From: Peptostreptococcaceae bacterium
Lineage (GTDB): Bacteria; Bacillota; Clostridia; Peptostreptococcales; Peptostreptococcaceae
Assembly (NCBI GenBank): GCA_025210335.1
Contig: JAOARY010000074.1
Location: 1 to 54,697 of the forward strand
DNA: 54,697 nucleotides
Reading direction: 5' to 3'
Shown here piece by piece: positions 1-9,377 of this stretch; positions within the stretch are counted from its first letter, which is position 1; each line of letters begins with the position of its first letter. The position numbers and the translations under genes were made by a program. Under the pieces are notes generated by a model, which was given only the letters and a program-made list of their open reading frames with translations, searched no databases and was not told the DNA's origin.

Positions 1-1
1 A

Positions 2-127
2 GGAATCAATAATAAAATAAAAGTAATAAAAAGAGTATCTTTTGGTTACAGATCATTTATAAATTTTAGAAATAGAATTTTTATAAATATGGATATTTCA
101 TCTATTAACAAAATAAAGGTAGCATAA
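2..127 (+). CDS. ISL3-family transposase, C-terminal end (partial)
   Basis: Open frame entering from the left edge and ending at TAA 125-127. The 41 visible residues contain NNKIKVIKRVSFGYR and FRNRI, the pattern seen at the C terminus of ISL3 (IS204/IS1001/IS1165) DDE transposases, just after the catalytic core. An ISL3-type terminal inverted repeat lies 60 bp downstream, which supports the call. Most of the gene is outside the window, so intactness cannot be judged. Confidence 0.75.
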   Translation, partial: GINNKIKVIKRVSFGYRSFINFRNRIFINMDISSINKIKVA

Positions 128-188
128 AAATGAGTTTTTTCTTTTTCATACTACCTTAAAAGATTACATTATTTTCTGGCTAATATTC

Positions 189-215
189 TTCCCCAACACC
201 ATTTGACAAAGAACC
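189..215 (-). repeat. ISL3 terminal inverted repeat (right)
   Basis: 27 bases resembling the ISL3 family end (GGxTCTTTGTCAA core read inward from 215). The left partner is not in the window. Confidence 0.65.
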
Positions 216-266
216 AAATATTATTAATGAGATTTTTTATTGTTTAAATTATCATAATATATTTTA

Positions 267-295
267 TTGACATATACCCAAAAAAGATTTATTAT
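267..295 (+). promoter_or_regulatory. Sigma-A type promoter of the DUF5320-DUF134 operon
   Basis: TTGACA (267-272), a 17-bp spacer, then TATTAT (290-295). It sits about 45 bp before the DUF5320 start, outside the insertion sequence. Confidence 0.65.
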
Positions 296-343
296 AAAAG
301 TGTAAAGAGCATATGTTCAAAATAAAAAAAAGGAGGAAGTATT

Positions 344-541
344 ATGCAAGGTTTAGGAAGATGTAGAGGAAGAGCTTATAAATGTGGTACAATGTCTATG
401 AGAAGAAAAAATGGTAATTGTATGGGATTTGGACAAAAAATAAATGTAGGTTTTAGTGATGATAAAGAGATATTAGAAGCTAAAAAAGCCATATTAGAAA
501 AAGAGTTAAGGGACATAGACATGCAATTACATGATAAATAA
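344..541 (+). CDS. DUF5320 family small protein
   Basis: Small 65-residue protein with the Gly/Arg/Met-rich N terminus typical of DUF5320 (MQGLGRCRGRAYKCGTM, three scattered Cys in the first 27 residues) and a C-terminal helix (residues 40-63) with coiled-coil character. AGGAGG precedes the ATG. It is 11 bp upstream of the DUF134 gene and almost certainly co-transcribed with it. In other anaerobes these two families often sit near NifB/NifX-like (dinitrogenase cofactor) and Mrp-type ATPase genes, but none is visible here. Biochemical function is unknown; Cys and Met content could suit metal binding. Confidence 0.75.
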   Translation: MQGLGRCRGRAYKCGTMSMRRKNGNCMGFGQKINVGFSDDKEILEAKKAILEKELRDIDMQLHDK

Positions 542-552
542 AGGGGTGTGCT

Positions 553-954
553 ATGCCAAGGCCAAGAAAATTTAGACGAATATGCCAAAAGCCAACAATA
601 GAAGCATTTGGACCAGTAGTAGCTTATGATGATAATATAGATGAATATGATTATATAATAATGTCTTTTGAAGAATATGAGACTATAAGACTTATGGATT
701 ATGAAGGTTTGACTCAAGAAGAATGTGGAGTGAGCATGAATATAGGAAGGTCTAGTGTTCAAAGAATTTATATTGATGCGAGAAGAAAAATTGCAAAGGG
801 TATGGTTGAAGGAAAGCCTATAAGGATTGAAGGTGGAGACTATAAGCTTTGCGAAGATGAAGAATTAGAACAAAGATGTCCAAATTGCAAAAGACTTAAA
901 AAAGAAAGTAATTGTAAAGGCAATCAAAAAGGTCGTGGAAGAAGAAGATTTTGA
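553..954 (+). CDS. DUF134 (UPF0251) predicted DNA-binding protein
   Basis: 133 residues beginning MPRPRKFRRI, the hallmark start of DUF134 proteins. Residues 40-80 (EEYETIRLMDYEGLTQEECG through SSVQRIYIDARRKIA) form the sigma-70 region 4-like helix-turn-helix of the family. The tail carries a CPNCKR motif and a basic GRGRRRF end. Probably a transcription regulator for its own operon or for metal/redox genes, but the target is unknown. The ATG has GGGGTG five bases upstream. The stop codon lies inside a 16-bp perfect hairpin shared with the convergent zinc-ribbon gene. Confidence 0.85.
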   Translation: MPRPRKFRRICQKPTIEAFGPVVAYDDNIDEYDYIIMSFEEYETIRLMDYEGLTQEECGVSMNIGRSSVQRIYIDARRKIAKGMVEGKPIRIEGGDYKLCEDEELEQRCPNCKRLKKESNCKGNQKGRGRRRF

Positions 955-977
955 TATTTTAATCAAAATCTTCTTCT
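940..977. terminator. Bidirectional terminator shared by DUF134 and zinc-ribbon genes
   Basis: Perfect 16-bp inverted repeat (940-955 and 962-977) with a 6-base loop. Both convergent stop codons lie in or beside the loop, so the arms encode the last residues of each protein. T-rich tracts flank both sides. Confidence 0.7.
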
Positions 978-1660
978 AATTTTGTCCCACAATTAAAACA
1001 GAAATTTGAGTTTGAATCATTTAATTTGGAACAAGCAATACATGTAACCTTATTTGAATCTTTATTATCTATATTACTTAAATCTAAAATATTTTCGTCT
1101 GAATCATTTTCATTTGTTTCATCTAAGTTATTATCTATAGAATCTTTTTTTAATATATTATTTTCATCTGAGCTATTATCAGTTGTTTTGATACTATCTA
1201 AATTATCGAAGTCATCTTCTTTAGAAATAATATCTTTATTGATATCATCAATATTTAAATCTTCTTTTTGTATATTATTCTCATCTTTTAATTCTTGATT
1301 ATTTTTATTTTCATTATTCAATTCATTAAAAAATTCTTGTGGTTTTTTATTATAACTATTTAGAATTTCTTGTTCTTCTAATTTGATAAGTCTTAGTTTT
1401 TCGAATTGTAAGTCTATTTTTCTATCAAATTCCTTTATAAAATCACAGTTTTCCTTTATAGTTTCAAGATCTAATTCATTTTTCTTGCTTAGTTGATATA
1501 TTTTTTTACCAAGTTCACAAACTAAAACATCTCTTTGTTCTTCCAAATTAGATATATACCCTTTTATTTTACTAGCCTCGATTGCTGTATAAGATTTTGT
1601 ACTCACATTTGCTACTTTTTTATGAATATTTTTTTTGATTGATTTAAAAAATTTACTCAT
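959..1660 (-). CDS. Zinc-ribbon protein with coiled coil and acidic linker
   Basis: 233 residues. The N-terminal half (to about residue 110) is helical and basic, with coiled-coil character (KGYISNLEEQRDVLVCELG). It is followed by a very acidic, Asn/Asp/Ser-rich low-complexity linker (115-200) and a C-terminal zinc ribbon with two CxxC knuckles (CIAC and CFNC). This is the architecture of clostridial zinc-ribbon proteins of unknown role. No signal peptide or membrane segment is evident, so probably cytosolic. The start has AGAGGTG upstream. The specific function is not recognisable. Confidence 0.7.
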   Translation of the reverse strand: MSKFFKSIKKNIHKKVANVSTKSYTAIEASKIKGYISNLEEQRDVLVCELGKKIYQLSKKNELDLETIKENCDFIKEFDRKIDLQFEKLRLIKLEEQEILNSYNKKPQEFFNELNNENKNNQELKDENNIQKEDLNIDDINKDIISKEDDFDNLDSIKTTDNSSDENNILKKDSIDNNLDETNENDSDENILDLSNIDNKDSNKVTCIACSKLNDSNSNFCFNCGTKLEEDFD

Positions 1661-2222
1661 TTTACACCTCTATCTATATAAATATATTTTATTATCTAAG
1701 TCCATATTAAAAGATTATATAAATGTATATAATTTTAATAAGTTTGATTTACTTAGATTATAGCATCTATTTAAAATTAATTTTACACAAATTATTTACA
1801 AATAGATTATAAATGTTAAGTTTAAGAATATTGTTTTTAAACTTTGTAAAAAATAAATAGAAAAATTGATAAATTTTTAATTTTTGAATACATATTATCA
1901 ATAAATTAAAGCCAACTAATAGTAATAATTACAAATGTTTTATAAAACTATTTTACTAACAAGGAATAGTTTTAAAGGCTTATTTGAAAAGGTATTTAAT
2001 ACTATTTAAAAATAAAATGAAAAAATATAAACTTAATATAATATGTAAATAATTATACAAAAAAATAAATAAATAATTCAAATTAAATAAAAGACTGGGG
2101 AATTCATAGATATATTTAAAAAATTTTAATACATCTATGAAATTTTGCCATGCTTTTTTTATATTGTAATTCTTGTATCGCAATTATATACAAGTAAAAT
2201 ATCTATTTTAGGAGGGGTCTAT
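1661..2222. other. AT-rich intergenic region with two imperfect hairpins
   Basis: About 560 bases between divergently transcribed genes; no convincing gene. Two potential stem-loops lie upstream of the chemoreceptor: AAAACTATT/AATAGTTTT (about 1946-1974) and an arm pair around TTCATAGAT/ATCTATGAA (about 2101-2138), the latter followed by a T-rich tract. They could attenuate the chemoreceptor transcript. I looked for the conserved c-di-GMP riboswitch blocks here and did not see them. Confidence 0.4.
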
Positions 2223-4211
2223 TTGAATTTTAAACTAGGAATAAAGAGTATCAGAGTTAAGCTTATGATTGTAATGGCAATTGTTATTATAATACCGATG
2301 CTTATTTTAGGAGGAAGGTCATATCAAAAAGCAAAAACTACTATTGAAAGTCAATTAAAAGATAGTATGACTTCAAAAACGCAAACGAGTTACTATATTG
2401 TTAACTCTTATTTTGATAATACTACAAAATTGATAAAAACAAGTTCATCAAGTGACAATTATGAAGTGGGTGTATCAACAGGAAATGATTATAAAATAAT
2501 AAAAGCGCTTAAAGAAGTAAAGGAAAATTGCACTTATTTTGAAAATGTATTTTTTGGAACCCAAGATGGAAAGATGTATATGTATCCAAATGATAAATTA
2601 AAAGCAGATTATGATCCAAGACAAAGAACTTGGTATAAGGATGCATTAAAGAGTAACGCAGTTGTATGGACAAAACCATATCAAAATGCAGTTAGGGATG
2701 ATCTTATTATTTCTCCATCTATAAAAATAAAGGATGAAAGTGGAAATATAATTGGAGTGTTAAGTGGTAGTATTAATCTACATAATTTATCAGATGAGAT
2801 TTCAGAAATTGTTGGTAAGGAAGATATTAATTTAGGAATAATATCAGAGGATAATAAATATATTATTGCAAGTGATAGAACTCTTATAAATAAAAACCTA
2901 CAAAAATTTGATTTGAAAAAGATAAAATCGATGGTAAAAGAAAATGAAATAGTTAATCTAAAGAAATTAAATATGATGGTAGGTTATAAAGAAATAAAAC
3001 AGTTAAACTGGACAATATTCATGACATTAAATAAAGATGTTGTATATGAAGATATTAGAAATATTATGGTAAGTACAATTAATATAACTATATTAGGGAT
3101 AATTATATCTTTAATATCGGCATTTATATATTCTACAAAAATAACAAAGCCAATTGAAGAACTTGTACAAGCTATGAATCAAATTAAAAATGGTAATTTA
3201 ACAGTAGAGATAAATGTAAAAACTCAAGATGAAATAGGTGTATTATCTAATGCCTTTAATACTATGGTAAATAATATAAAGGGACTTATAGGTAATACTA
3301 ATGAAGTCAATTTACAATTAAATGAATCTGCTAATAATTTATATAATATATCGAAGGCTAGTAGCGATAATTTGGATATTATCTCAAAAACTATTGATGA
3401 TATTGCACATGGTACTATAGAACAAGCTAAAGATTGTGAAGATGCGGTACTTAAAAGCGAAAATTTATCAAAACATTTTGAGGATTTAATAGATGCTAGT
3501 AGAATGATGTTTTTAAAAGCGAATAATGTTAAAGAAAAAAATTCAAAAGGTGTTAATATAGTTAGTGATTTGCAAGAGAAAAATATTCAAACAAATGATT
3601 CGAATAAAAGAATCAATAAGGCTGTATTAAATTTAAATTCAAAAACATTAGAGATTGAATCTATATTGAAAACAATAAAGAATATAGCAGAACAAACTAA
3701 TTTATTAGCATTAAATGCATCAATAGAAGCAGCAAGAGCTGGTGAAGCGGGAAGAGGTTTTGCTGTTGTTGCAGGTGAAATAAGAAAATTAGCGGAAAAT
3801 ACTTCAAATTCAACTGTTAATATAAAAGATATTATAGATGAAATAAGAGAAGAAAGTCAAAATACTGTAAAAATAATGAGTGAAGTTGAAGGAATTATGA
3901 CTGATCAAAATATTTCTGTTGAAGAAGCTACTTTGGTTTTTGATGAGATTCAAGATTCGGTAATGAGTATGAATGAAGAGATAAATCAAATGAATCAGAT
4001 AATATTAAATGTAAAAGATTATAAGGATGATATAGTATCAGCAATAGAAAATATATCTTGTGTATCAGAAGAAAGTGCAGCTAGTGTTGAACAAACAACT
4101 TCTACAATTTCAGAACAATTAGAGTCTGCAAGGGTTGTATATGAAAGTGCAGGAGATTTAAAAAATATATCAGATGAACTTGATAAAGAAATAAATAAAT
4201 TTATATACTAA
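2223..4211 (+). CDS. Methyl-accepting chemotaxis protein (dCache sensor)
   Basis: Transmembrane chemoreceptor that signals to CheA/CheW. I chose TTG 2223 (662 residues) because GGAGGGG lies just upstream; the frame stays open further upstream without a good ribosome site. Order: membrane segment (residues 15-35), extracellular dCache-type sensor with the conserved [12 protein letters not shown] motif near residue 130, second membrane segment (about 280-302), HAMP domain (305-355), and a long cytoplasmic coiled coil whose hairpin tip near 490-515 reads [20 protein letters not shown], the CheA/CheW contact site. dCache domains of this kind often bind amino acids; the ligand is unknown. Single-gene unit with its own terminator. 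Confidence 0.95.
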   Translation: MNFKLGIKSIRVKLMIVMAIVIIIPMLILGGRSYQKAKTTIESQLKDSMTSKTQTSYYIVNSYFDNTTKLIKTSSSSDNYEVGVSTGNDYKIIKALKEVKENCTYFENVFFGTQDGKMYMYPNDKLKADYDPRQRTWYKDALKSNAVVWTKPYQNAVRDDLIISPSIKIKDESGNIIGVLSGSINLHNLSDEISEIVGKEDINLGIISEDNKYIIASDRTLINKNLQKFDLKKIKSMVKENEIVNLKKLNMMVGYKEIKQLNWTIFMTLNKDVVYEDIRNIMVSTINITILGIIISLISAFIYSTKITKPIEELVQAMNQIKNGNLTVEINVKTQDEIGVLSNAFNTMVNNIKGLIGNTNEVNLQLNESANNLYNISKASSDNLDIISKTIDDIAHGTIEQAKDCEDAVLKSENLSKHFEDLIDASRMMFLKANNVKEKNSKGVNIVSDLQEKNIQTNDSNKRINKAVLNLNSKTLEIESILKTIKNIAEQTNLLALNASIEAARAGEAGRGFAVVAGEIRKLAENTSNSTVNIKDIIDEIREESQNTVKIMSEVEGIMTDQNISVEEATLVFDEIQDSVMSMNEEINQMNQIILNVKDYKDDIVSAIENISCVSEESAASVEQTTSTISEQLESARVVYESAGDLKNISDELDKEINKFIY

Positions 4212-4231
4212 ATTTGAGTTTAGAATATATT

Positions 4232-4268
4232 TAATAAAAAAGGGACTAAAAAAGTCCCTTTTTTATTA
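4232..4268. terminator. Intrinsic terminator after the chemoreceptor (bidirectional)
   Basis: Perfect 16-bp arms (4232-4247 and 4253-4268, core GGGACT/AGTCCC) with a 5-base loop, followed by a T run on each strand. Also suited to end transcription from the minus-strand peptidase side. Confidence 0.9.
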
Positions 4269-4361
4269 AAAAAAATGAATTAAAATATCAATCAAAAAAT
4301 CAATAGCTGTAAAAGTTAAATCAATTTGTGCTTCTTCTTTAGATAGGTAATGTATATACAA
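4266..4361 (-). CDS. Candidate 31-residue hydrophobic small protein
   Basis: Short frame starting at TTG (complement of 4359-4361) and ending at TAA (complement of 4266-4268), with AAAAGGAGTG seven bases upstream of the start. The peptide begins MYIHYLSKEEAQIDLTF and ends in a strongly hydrophobic Ile/Leu/Phe stretch, so it could be a small membrane-associated protein. It lies about 40 bp downstream of the S41 peptidase gene on the same strand and could be co-transcribed. The stop overlaps the terminator. The good ribosome site and amphipathic composition favour a real gene, but there is no homology support. Confidence 0.4.
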   Translation of the reverse strand: MYIHYLSKEEAQIDLTFTAIDFLIDILIHFF

Positions 4362-4401
4362 TAATAAACACTCCTTTTAGATTTAATATTTTGATTATAG
4401 A

Positions 4402-5916
4402 TTATTTTATCATATTTAATATATAGTTAAGTTGAGTATCTTTGTAATTCATATAATCACTATAGTTTAAGTTGATTTTATAATCAGCTATAACAGCAGA
4501 ATTTCTATCCACACCATCAATAAGTTCATCTTCCATAACTATTTGTGCAAGTGGTATATTGATTAATGTTTTTGTATTAGGAAGTTCAAAATTAAGCATG
4601 AATCCAGCTGTTGTTTCATAAAAATTACCACCAGTTTTAGTTCCTACAACAAATCCATTATCTAGTTTTTGAACTCTTTGAGGGAATATTGATCCACAAG
4701 AGAAACTAGCAGGATCTACAAGTACATAGTTTTGACCTGTAAACACATTATATTCACTAGGTTCAATTGCATTTTGAATAAGCATTATAGAATTATCATC
4801 TAATAGTTTTGCTTCTTCAGTACTTTCTTCATCATCCATCTCACCATTTGCAGTTGCCGTAAATTCTTGAGCTAAAGCTTTATATTGTTCTAAACTATCT
4901 GAAGTTAATAAATCTGTTCTATAAAGAGAAAGATTTTTTACATGTATATATTCACTACTTTTAAACTCTTCTTCATGTAAATAAGATAATACATGGTTAA
5001 CAAGTGATAAATCTCCACCTAAATTTCCTCTAATATCATAAATAACATTTGTGATACCTTCATATGCAACTTTTTCAAAGAATTTATCTATAAAAGTCAT
5101 AAATTGTTCAGAATCTTCTGGTGCAAATGTTGATATTTTTAATATTGCTACATTTTTTTCTGGCATAAAAGTAGCCTCTAGTGGAGCTGTAGAATTTATA
5201 AAAGTATTTTTTAAATAATTTGAATGTGGATAAGCATTAAGTGTTTTTATATAAATATCTTCATTATTTATAGTAACTATTTCTTTTTCATTTGTATCTG
5301 GATTTATAAATTCAATTTCATGAGTAGTTCTTTCTTGAATGTAAATAGGATATAAATTAGATAATCCCATTTCAATCATTTTATGTGAAAATGCATTTAC
5401 ATCTTCTATTTCAGAACCAACACTATATTTTAATTTTTCAACTACAGAATTCATATCCATATTATTAATAGCAGTAATTTTTGCTCCAATAGGGATATAG
5501 TCATAAAGACCATCATTATACCAACTGTCTCCAATTTTTATTACTTTTAGAGGTAAAAACGTCATATTTTCTTCAATCATCATGGATAAATAAGATGAAT
5601 TTGTAAGATACGTATGACCATCTCCAACCTTTGAGACGATTTTTGCTACCATAAAATTAAAATCGGTTGCAGTAGTATCAGAATCTATTTTTTCAAAACT
5701 TCTTTTGAATAAATTATCTAAATCTTCTTTTTTTACATTTTCGTATAAATTAGCATGGTTTTTTTCTAATAATTCTTTTAATACTTCTAAATCAGCTTTG
5801 AATTGAGTTTGAGAGTATTTTATTTCTTTTGGAAAATATTCAACCTCTGCAAAACTTGTGAAGCTCATTGTAAAAATCATTAAAATTCCTAATATAAAGC
5901 TTAATTTCTTTTTCAT
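4402..5916 (-). CDS. Secreted S41 family peptidase, copy 1
   Basis: 504 residues with a type I signal peptide (MKKKLSFILG start, cleavage likely after SFA near residue 23). Residues 30-200 form an N-terminal helical/PDZ-like part. The C-terminal half resembles the S41 (tail-specific/IRBP-like) protease fold: YDIRGNLGGD near 290, the putative nucleophile Ser406 in FSCGS, and VVGTKTGGNFYET. S41 enzymes usually have SxxE at the nucleophile; here the Glu position is Ser, so activity needs proof. It is closely similar over its full length to the neighbouring 508-residue copy, a local duplication. Likely acts outside the membrane on peptides or protein C termini; substrate unknown. AAAGGATG lies upstream of the ATG. 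Confidence 0.85.
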   Translation of the reverse strand: MKKKLSFILGILMIFTMSFTSFAEVEYFPKEIKYSQTQFKADLEVLKELLEKNHANLYENVKKEDLDNLFKRSFEKIDSDTTATDFNFMVAKIVSKVGDGHTYLTNSSYLSMMIEENMTFLPLKVIKIGDSWYNDGLYDYIPIGAKITAINNMDMNSVVEKLKYSVGSEIEDVNAFSHKMIEMGLSNLYPIYIQERTTHEIEFINPDTNEKEIVTINNEDIYIKTLNAYPHSNYLKNTFINSTAPLEATFMPEKNVAILKISTFAPEDSEQFMTFIDKFFEKVAYEGITNVIYDIRGNLGGDLSLVNHVLSYLHEEEFKSSEYIHVKNLSLYRTDLLTSDSLEQYKALAQEFTATANGEMDDEESTEEAKLLDDNSIMLIQNAIEPSEYNVFTGQNYVLVDPASFSCGSIFPQRVQKLDNGFVVGTKTGGNFYETTAGFMLNFELPNTKTLINIPLAQIVMEDELIDGVDRNSAVIADYKINLNYSDYMNYKDTQLNYILNMIK

Positions 5917-6249
5917 TTTTTATAAAACATCCTTTCTCATTTTGTATTTTTTAGTGCATAGCAATTATAGCAAAAGATTTACTTGATTTTAATTAATCAG
6001 CAATTAGAAAAAAATTAAAAAAATTCTTATAAAATTAATTTATTTTTAATATAACGAATATATAATTCATTTAAAAATAGTAGAATAATTAATTTTGTAA
6101 GAATTTTTTTTATAAAAATAGAGTATAAAAACCAATATTGTTTTTATACCCTATTTTTTTTAACTAATTATTTTTTTATAATAATTAATTTATTTATATT
6201 AAAGATACTAATAAATTTTTGATAAAATATATTTATTTTTAATGATATA
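5917..6249. other. Intergenic region between the two S41 peptidase genes
   Basis: About 330 bases, extremely AT-rich. It holds the terminator of the upstream copy and presumably the promoter of copy 1. No gene seen. Confidence 0.5.
6115..6160. terminator. Intrinsic terminator after S41 copy 2
   Basis: Arms GTATAAAAAC (6123-6132) and GTTTTTATAC (6140-6149), extended by AAAATAG/CTATTTT across one mismatch, with A/T tracts on both sides so it can work in either direction. Confidence 0.8.
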
Positions 6250-7776
6250 TTATTTAATCATATTTAGTAAATAGTTAATTTGAGTATCTTTAGAATTGAT
6301 ATAATCATTATAATCAAGTTCTATTTTGTAATCAGCTACTACTGGAGCTTGTCTTTCTACACCGTCAATAAGTTTATCTTCCATAACAATTTGAGCTAAT
6401 GGAATATTAACTAAAGTTTTAGTATTTGGAAGTTCGAATTTAAGCATATAACCAGCAGTTGTTTCGTAGAAATTACCACTTGTTTTAGTTCCAACAACAA
6501 AACCATTATCAAGTTTTTGAACTCTTTGTGGGAATATTGAACCACAAGAGAAACTAGCTTCATCAACAAGTACATAATTGTTACCTTTAAATACATGTTT
6601 TTCACTTGGATCAGTAAATTTTTGAGTGAACATAATTGAATTGTCATTCATCAATTCTACTGTTTGATTTTCCTCTTCTTCTAAAATCTTTAATTCTTCT
6701 TCATCATTTAAAGCCGCAGAAATATCATCCATAAGAGAGTTATATTGTTCCATACTACTTTCAGTTAATAAATCAGCTCTATAAAGTGATAAATCTCTCA
6801 TATGCATATATTCCATAGTTTTAAATTGATCATCATGAATATAAGATAAAAGATGATCAACTAAAGAGAAGTATCCACCTAAGTTTCCTCTGATATCGTA
6901 TATTACATTTTCAACACCATCATATTCAACTTTTTCATAAAATTTATCTATAAATGTTTTAAAATCTTCTAAATCATCTGGTGAAAATGTTGATACTTTA
7001 AGTATTGCTGTTTTCTTTTCTGGTACAAATCTAGCTGTTAATGGTGTTTTATTATTATAAAAACAATTTTTTAAATAATTAGAATGTCCATATTTGTTAA
7101 GTGCTTTTATATCTACATCTTCATTATTTATAGTTACTGTTTTCTTTTCATTTGTTATTGGATCTATAAATCCTATTTCATGAGTAGTTTGTTCTTTAAT
7201 ATAAACAGGGTACAAACTAGATAAATGGAATTCAATCATCTTATAAGACATATCGTTAACATCATTTGTTTCAGAACCTGAATTACATTTTAATTTATCT
7301 ATTACAGAGTTCATATCCATATTGTTTATAGTAGTAATTTGTGCACCTACTGGTATATATTCATAAAGTCCATCATTATACCAATTATCACCTATATGTA
7401 TTACGTTCAAAGGTAGAAATGTCATATTTTCTTCAATCATAGAAGATAAATAAGATGGATCGCTAAGATAAGTATGACCGTCTCCAACTTTTGCTACTAA
7501 TTTTGCAACTATAACTGCAAAATCTTTTGCGTCTGTATTAGAATCTATTTCATTAAAACTTTTTTTGAATAAATCATCTAACTCCTCTTTTTTTACATTT
7601 TCATATAAATTAGCATGATTTTTTTCTAATAATTCTTTTAATACTTCTAAATCTGCTTTGAATTGTGTTTGGCTGTAAGTTACTTCTTTTGGAGCATATT
7701 CAATTTCTGCAAAACTTGTAAAACTCATTGTAAAAATCATCAATAACCCTAAGATAAAGCTAATATTTTTTTTCAT
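6250..7776 (-). CDS. Secreted S41 family peptidase, copy 2
   Basis: 508 residues, paralogous to the 504-residue protein downstream: same signal peptide style (start MKKNISFILGLLMIF, SFA cleavage site), same YDIRGNLGG block, same FSCGSIFPQ putative nucleophile block near residue 410, and VVGTKTSGNF. The main divergence is the acidic insertion around residues 355-375 and scattered substitutions. Separate terminators and upstream regions suggest the two copies are independently transcribed. Predicted extracytoplasmic protease or peptide-processing enzyme; substrate unknown. Confidence 0.85.
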   Translation of the reverse strand: MKKNISFILGLLMIFTMSFTSFAEIEYAPKEVTYSQTQFKADLEVLKELLEKNHANLYENVKKEELDDLFKKSFNEIDSNTDAKDFAVIVAKLVAKVGDGHTYLSDPSYLSSMIEENMTFLPLNVIHIGDNWYNDGLYEYIPVGAQITTINNMDMNSVIDKLKCNSGSETNDVNDMSYKMIEFHLSSLYPVYIKEQTTHEIGFIDPITNEKKTVTINNEDVDIKALNKYGHSNYLKNCFYNNKTPLTARFVPEKKTAILKVSTFSPDDLEDFKTFIDKFYEKVEYDGVENVIYDIRGNLGGYFSLVDHLLSYIHDDQFKTMEYMHMRDLSLYRADLLTESSMEQYNSLMDDISAALNDEEELKILEEEENQTVELMNDNSIMFTQKFTDPSEKHVFKGNNYVLVDEASFSCGSIFPQRVQKLDNGFVVGTKTSGNFYETTAGYMLKFELPNTKTLVNIPLAQIVMEDKLIDGVERQAPVVADYKIELDYNDYINSKDTQINYLLNMIK

Positions 7777-8097
7777 CTAAAACATCCCTTCTTTGTATAT
7801 ATTTTTTTCTTACATAGTCATTATAGCAAATTATTTCCTAAAATTTAATTAATTTATAATTTAAAGAAGATTATAAATTAATTTATAAAAAAAGTAATAT
7901 ATTTTCCTAAATTTTAGAATCAAAAATCACAAAATAAAATATTTTATAAAATAAAATATTAATTTTAATTATTATTCAAGAATTTTATACAATAATTTTT
8001 CGAATAAATAAAAACTATTAGAAATAAATTTGTTTTTTTTGTATTATAAACATGATTAAATTTTTATTAGAGAGTGTGTAAATAAGGAGGAAGTAAT
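7777..8097. other. Divergent intergenic region (S41 copy 2 / sugar ABC operon)
   Basis: About 320 bases of A/T-rich DNA between divergent genes; must carry both promoters. A partly self-complementary stretch (AAAATATTTTATAAAATAAA, near 7935-7965) is present, but its base composition makes it weak evidence. No gene seen. Confidence 0.4.
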
Positions 8098-9375
8098 TTG
8101 AAGAAATTTAGTGCAATAATATTATCATTTATTTTAATTATTACTGCTTTGGCTGGATGTAATAGTTCGAATGAAAATACTAAAGCAGAGAATGTTAAAG
8201 AAAAAATAGTTGTTTGGTTACCACCAATTGGTGATGATGATGCACCTGTGTGGGAAAAGATATTTAAAGATTTTGAAGATGAGAACAATGTTGATATAGA
8301 ATTAGAAATAATTCCTTGGGATAATTATCCGGAAAAATATGCTTCTGCAATAGCTGCGGGACAATCTCCTGATGTTGGTTATATGTATGCAGAGATGTTT
8401 CCAAAGTTTATAAAAATGGGAGCTGTTGAGGATTTAAGTTCATATTTAACAAAAGAAGATTTTGATAATTATATCTACATAGAAGATGCTAATATGCTTG
8501 GTGGATATTATGGACTTCCAATAGAAGCAGCAAATCCTGCTGTGCTTTATTATAACAAAGATATTTTAGCATCTATAAATGAGGAGCCACCAAAGACTTG
8601 GGAAGATTTTAGAAGAATAGCTAAAAAAGCAACAAAGGATTTAGATGGAGATGGAAAAATAGATCAATATGGTTTTGCTCAAGGTTGGGGTCGAAAAATG
8701 TTTGGAGATCTTAATTGGAATTTCTATGGATTTTTATGGCAAGCAGGTGGAGAACTTTATAATGAAGATTTAAAATCAGTAAGATTTAATGATGAAGCAG
8801 GACTTAAGGTTGCCAATTTCTTATATGATTTAAAGTTTAGGGATAAAGTCTTACCAGAGGATACAATGTCTAAAACTAATAAAGAAATGCTTCAAACTAC
8901 TTTTGGAACTGGTAAGAGTGCATTTTGTATATGGCTTTCATCAGCAGCATCTGAAATATTAGATAAATCATTTGAGGATTTAAATTATGGAATGATTTTA
9001 TCTTTAGAAGATGAAGCTATGGGAACTTTTGCATCAGTAGATCAACTTACATTGATGTCTAGTGCAAAGGATAAAGAATTATCATTTAAATTAATGGAAC
9101 ATATGGTTAGTGCAAAATCTATGAATATATTCCACAAATATCATCCAAGAGCTCCAATAACTAAGGATGAAGAGTATCAAGGTGATGAGAGAATAAAAGA
9201 AATGATACAAACAAAAAATGGAGTATATAGACCTTTAGTTGTTGCACCACATGGTGTTGAAGTTTATGATTACTTATGGAAGCAATTACAAAGTATGATG
9301 GCTGGAGAAGTTACTCCAAAAGAAGCTATGGATGAAGCTGCAAGATTTTCAAATGAGCTTTTAAAAGAGGACTAA
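8098..9375 (+). CDS. Sugar ABC transporter substrate-binding lipoprotein
   Basis: 425 residues, starting at TTG with AAGGAGGAAG six bases upstream. The N terminus is a lipoprotein signal with lipobox ALAGC (Cys21), so it is anchored to the outer face of the membrane. The rest matches family 1 extracellular solute-binding proteins (MalE/UgpB type): IVVWLPP at the first strand, the PDVGYMYAEMF motif, PPKTWEDFRRIAKK, and aromatic residues lining a carbohydrate site. First gene of an operon with two permeases (2 and 11 bp gaps). Substrate is probably an oligosaccharide, given the DUF4091 protein encoded downstream. Confidence 0.93.
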   Translation: MKKFSAIILSFILIITALAGCNSSNENTKAENVKEKIVVWLPPIGDDDAPVWEKIFKDFEDENNVDIELEIIPWDNYPEKYASAIAAGQSPDVGYMYAEMFPKFIKMGAVEDLSSYLTKEDFDNYIYIEDANMLGGYYGLPIEAANPAVLYYNKDILASINEEPPKTWEDFRRIAKKATKDLDGDGKIDQYGFAQGWGRKMFGDLNWNFYGFLWQAGGELYNEDLKSVRFNDEAGLKVANFLYDLKFRDKVLPEDTMSKTNKEMLQTTFGTGKSAFCIWLSSAASEILDKSFEDLNYGMILSLEDEAMGTFASVDQLTLMSSAKDKELSFKLMEHMVSAKSMNIFHKYHPRAPITKDEEYQGDERIKEMIQTKNGVYRPLVVAPHGVEVYDYLWKQLQSMMAGEVTPKEAMDEAARFSNELLKED

Positions 9376-9377
9376 TA

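Larger units (their letters stand above)
1..215 (+). mobile_element. Right end of an ISL3-family insertion sequence
   Basis: Contains the transposase 3' end followed by an outward-facing end at 189-215. Read inward from 215, that end begins GGTTCTTTGTCAAATGGTG and continues with TTGGGGAAG, which matches the terminal inverted repeat style of ISL3 elements. The element should end at 215. The next eight bases (216-223, aaatatta) would be one copy of the 8-bp target duplication; the other copy lies outside the window. Confidence 0.7.

Noticed and set aside
2100..2222. Possible c-di-GMP riboswitch upstream of the first chemoreceptor
   Set aside because: The expected conserved GEMM blocks are not present; only A/T-rich imperfect hairpins are seen.
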